Shown here piece by piece: positions 63,297 to 64,000 of a stretch of 64,000 bases of DNA; the first letter of the stretch is position 1, and each line of letters starts with the position of its first letter. The notes under the pieces were generated by a model. The model made no database searches. It was given only the letters and a program-made list of their open reading frames with translations, and was not told the origin of the DNA. The stretch spans positions 23,736,525 through 23,800,524 of the forward strand of contig NC_051433.1 of NCBI RefSeq assembly GCF_001649575.2, read 5' to 3'. Both the position numbers and the translations under genes were made by a program. This DNA is from Kryptolebias marmoratus. Taxonomy: Eukaryota > Chordata > Actinopteri > Cyprinodontiformes > Rivulidae.

Positions 63297-64000
63297 ACTG
63301 AGGCGTATCTTTCTCAATCTGTTTGAAGTTTGAGGGATTGAGGATATAAATAAGCAAACACACACTAAGTGAGTTTTTCTGTCATCTGTCAGCTGAGTGT
63401 GACAATAGATGAGTCAAAAAATTTTCCAGGAGACTTTCCTTCTTATCCCAGGAGAGCGGGCAGCTTTCGCACCACTGAAGAAGTGAATTTGCACCACAAC
63501 GTGCACAGTAACACTGTCTTTAATTATTAATAAAATCTGCCTGGTAACCAATCCGAAACTCTCCGTGGAATGCTCTCAAAGGTTGGAGAAGTGGAAACAT
63601 GTCCAGCTTCAGAGAGAGGTCAGCCGTTCACGCAGACGCGAGGACTTATGGAGCGAAAAATCAAGAGGTGTGGAGTCAGGGGGAAACTTCAAAAGACGAA
63701 GGAAAAGCCAACAGATAATCTGCTCCTGACCTTACTGCTCCACGTCCAGGTGGAAACTTCCTCCTGTGATTGCTGAGAACCTGAAAGGAAAACTGATGTG
63801 TGAATGGACTGATATGTTTCCTGACTCTTTCTGGTGGGAATCGCTTTTAGGATTCATAATCAGAGTCCTGCAGCCTGAGAGCGCTGAGGTAATTTTAGCA
63901 CCTCAGTGAGAGCTGACAGCTTACAGATGGAAACATCCCACACGCAAGAGAAAAGTTGTGCCTCCAAACTGTTTTCCCCTCAGCTTTTTTAAGCTGGATT
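60881..64000. other. Intergenic DNA to the window edge
   Basis: No gene recognised. 62,095-62,205 resembles an LTR 3' end (CTGAATAAACACATAAACTT, then ..GAGCCATGACAG), without a partner. 62,311-62,347 is a GT run followed by a G run. The frame at 62,671-62,973 has no domain. Confidence 0.4.
63266..63290. repeat. (AT)n microsatellite
   Basis: About twelve TA units followed by A7. Confidence 0.95.

Overview
The window reads as nuclear DNA of a teleost fish. It is AT-rich and intron-bearing, full of fish-type Tc1/mariner relics, non-LTR retrotransposon 3' ends, a SINE-like GGAT-tailed repeat, microsatellites and minisatellites, and it holds two vertebrate genes that are also neighbours in mammals (SETMAR and LRRN1, human 3p26). 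A percomorph is likely. A killifish/livebearer-like lineage is only a weak impression, from the style of one dispersed repeat.

Layout. 1-1.45 kb: the start of an L1/Tx1-type ORF1 on the minus strand, running off the left edge, then a decayed Tc1 transposase tail. 2.5-3.7 kb: a SINE-like repeat and a dimeric copy of a dispersed repeat called R1 here. 5.45-7.81 kb (minus): setmar, a two-exon SET-domain methyltransferase gene whose 31-codon first exon was recovered by reading the sequence. 10.6-16.6 kb: LINE relics, one split by an R1 insertion. 17.95-21.2 kb (plus): a small two-exon C2H2 zinc-finger gene. 21.5-27 kb: Tc1 and LINE relics, one LINE with an 18-bp target duplication, and an internally deleted Tc1-like element that still carries a 180-codon ORF. 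27.67-28.34 kb: a solo LTR with a 5-bp target duplication. 29.2-31.4 kb (minus): lrrn1, a complete 715-residue LRR-Ig-FN3 membrane protein in one coding exon.

38,094-38,193 is a run of exactly 100 N. The 10,007 bases ending at its left edge (28,087-38,093) recur, nearly identical and with no length change, starting at its right edge (38,194-48,200). The second lrrn1 (39,335-41,482) is therefore almost certainly an unmerged contig overlap, not a real gene duplication. Beyond it the unique sequence resumes with a LINE tail, a non-autonomous DNA transposon (51.7-52.5 kb), a CpG-rich block (53.2-54.4 kb) that is the best candidate for the lrrn1 promoter and non-coding first exon, two tandem arrays of an AGCTAAAAG-type minisatellite, transposon relics and another R1 dimer.

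There is no operon logic here. setmar acts on chromatin/DNA repair, lrrn1 on neural cell surfaces, and the zinc-finger protein is a probable DNA-binding regulator. I see no CRISPR, tRNA, rRNA or bacterial-type system. Apart from the assembly duplication, the most notable points are the SET-only setmar beside lrrn1, the DNA-binding-domain-only transposase ORF, a cluster of four antisense U1-like splice-donor sequences in the LTR, and the R1 repeat family.
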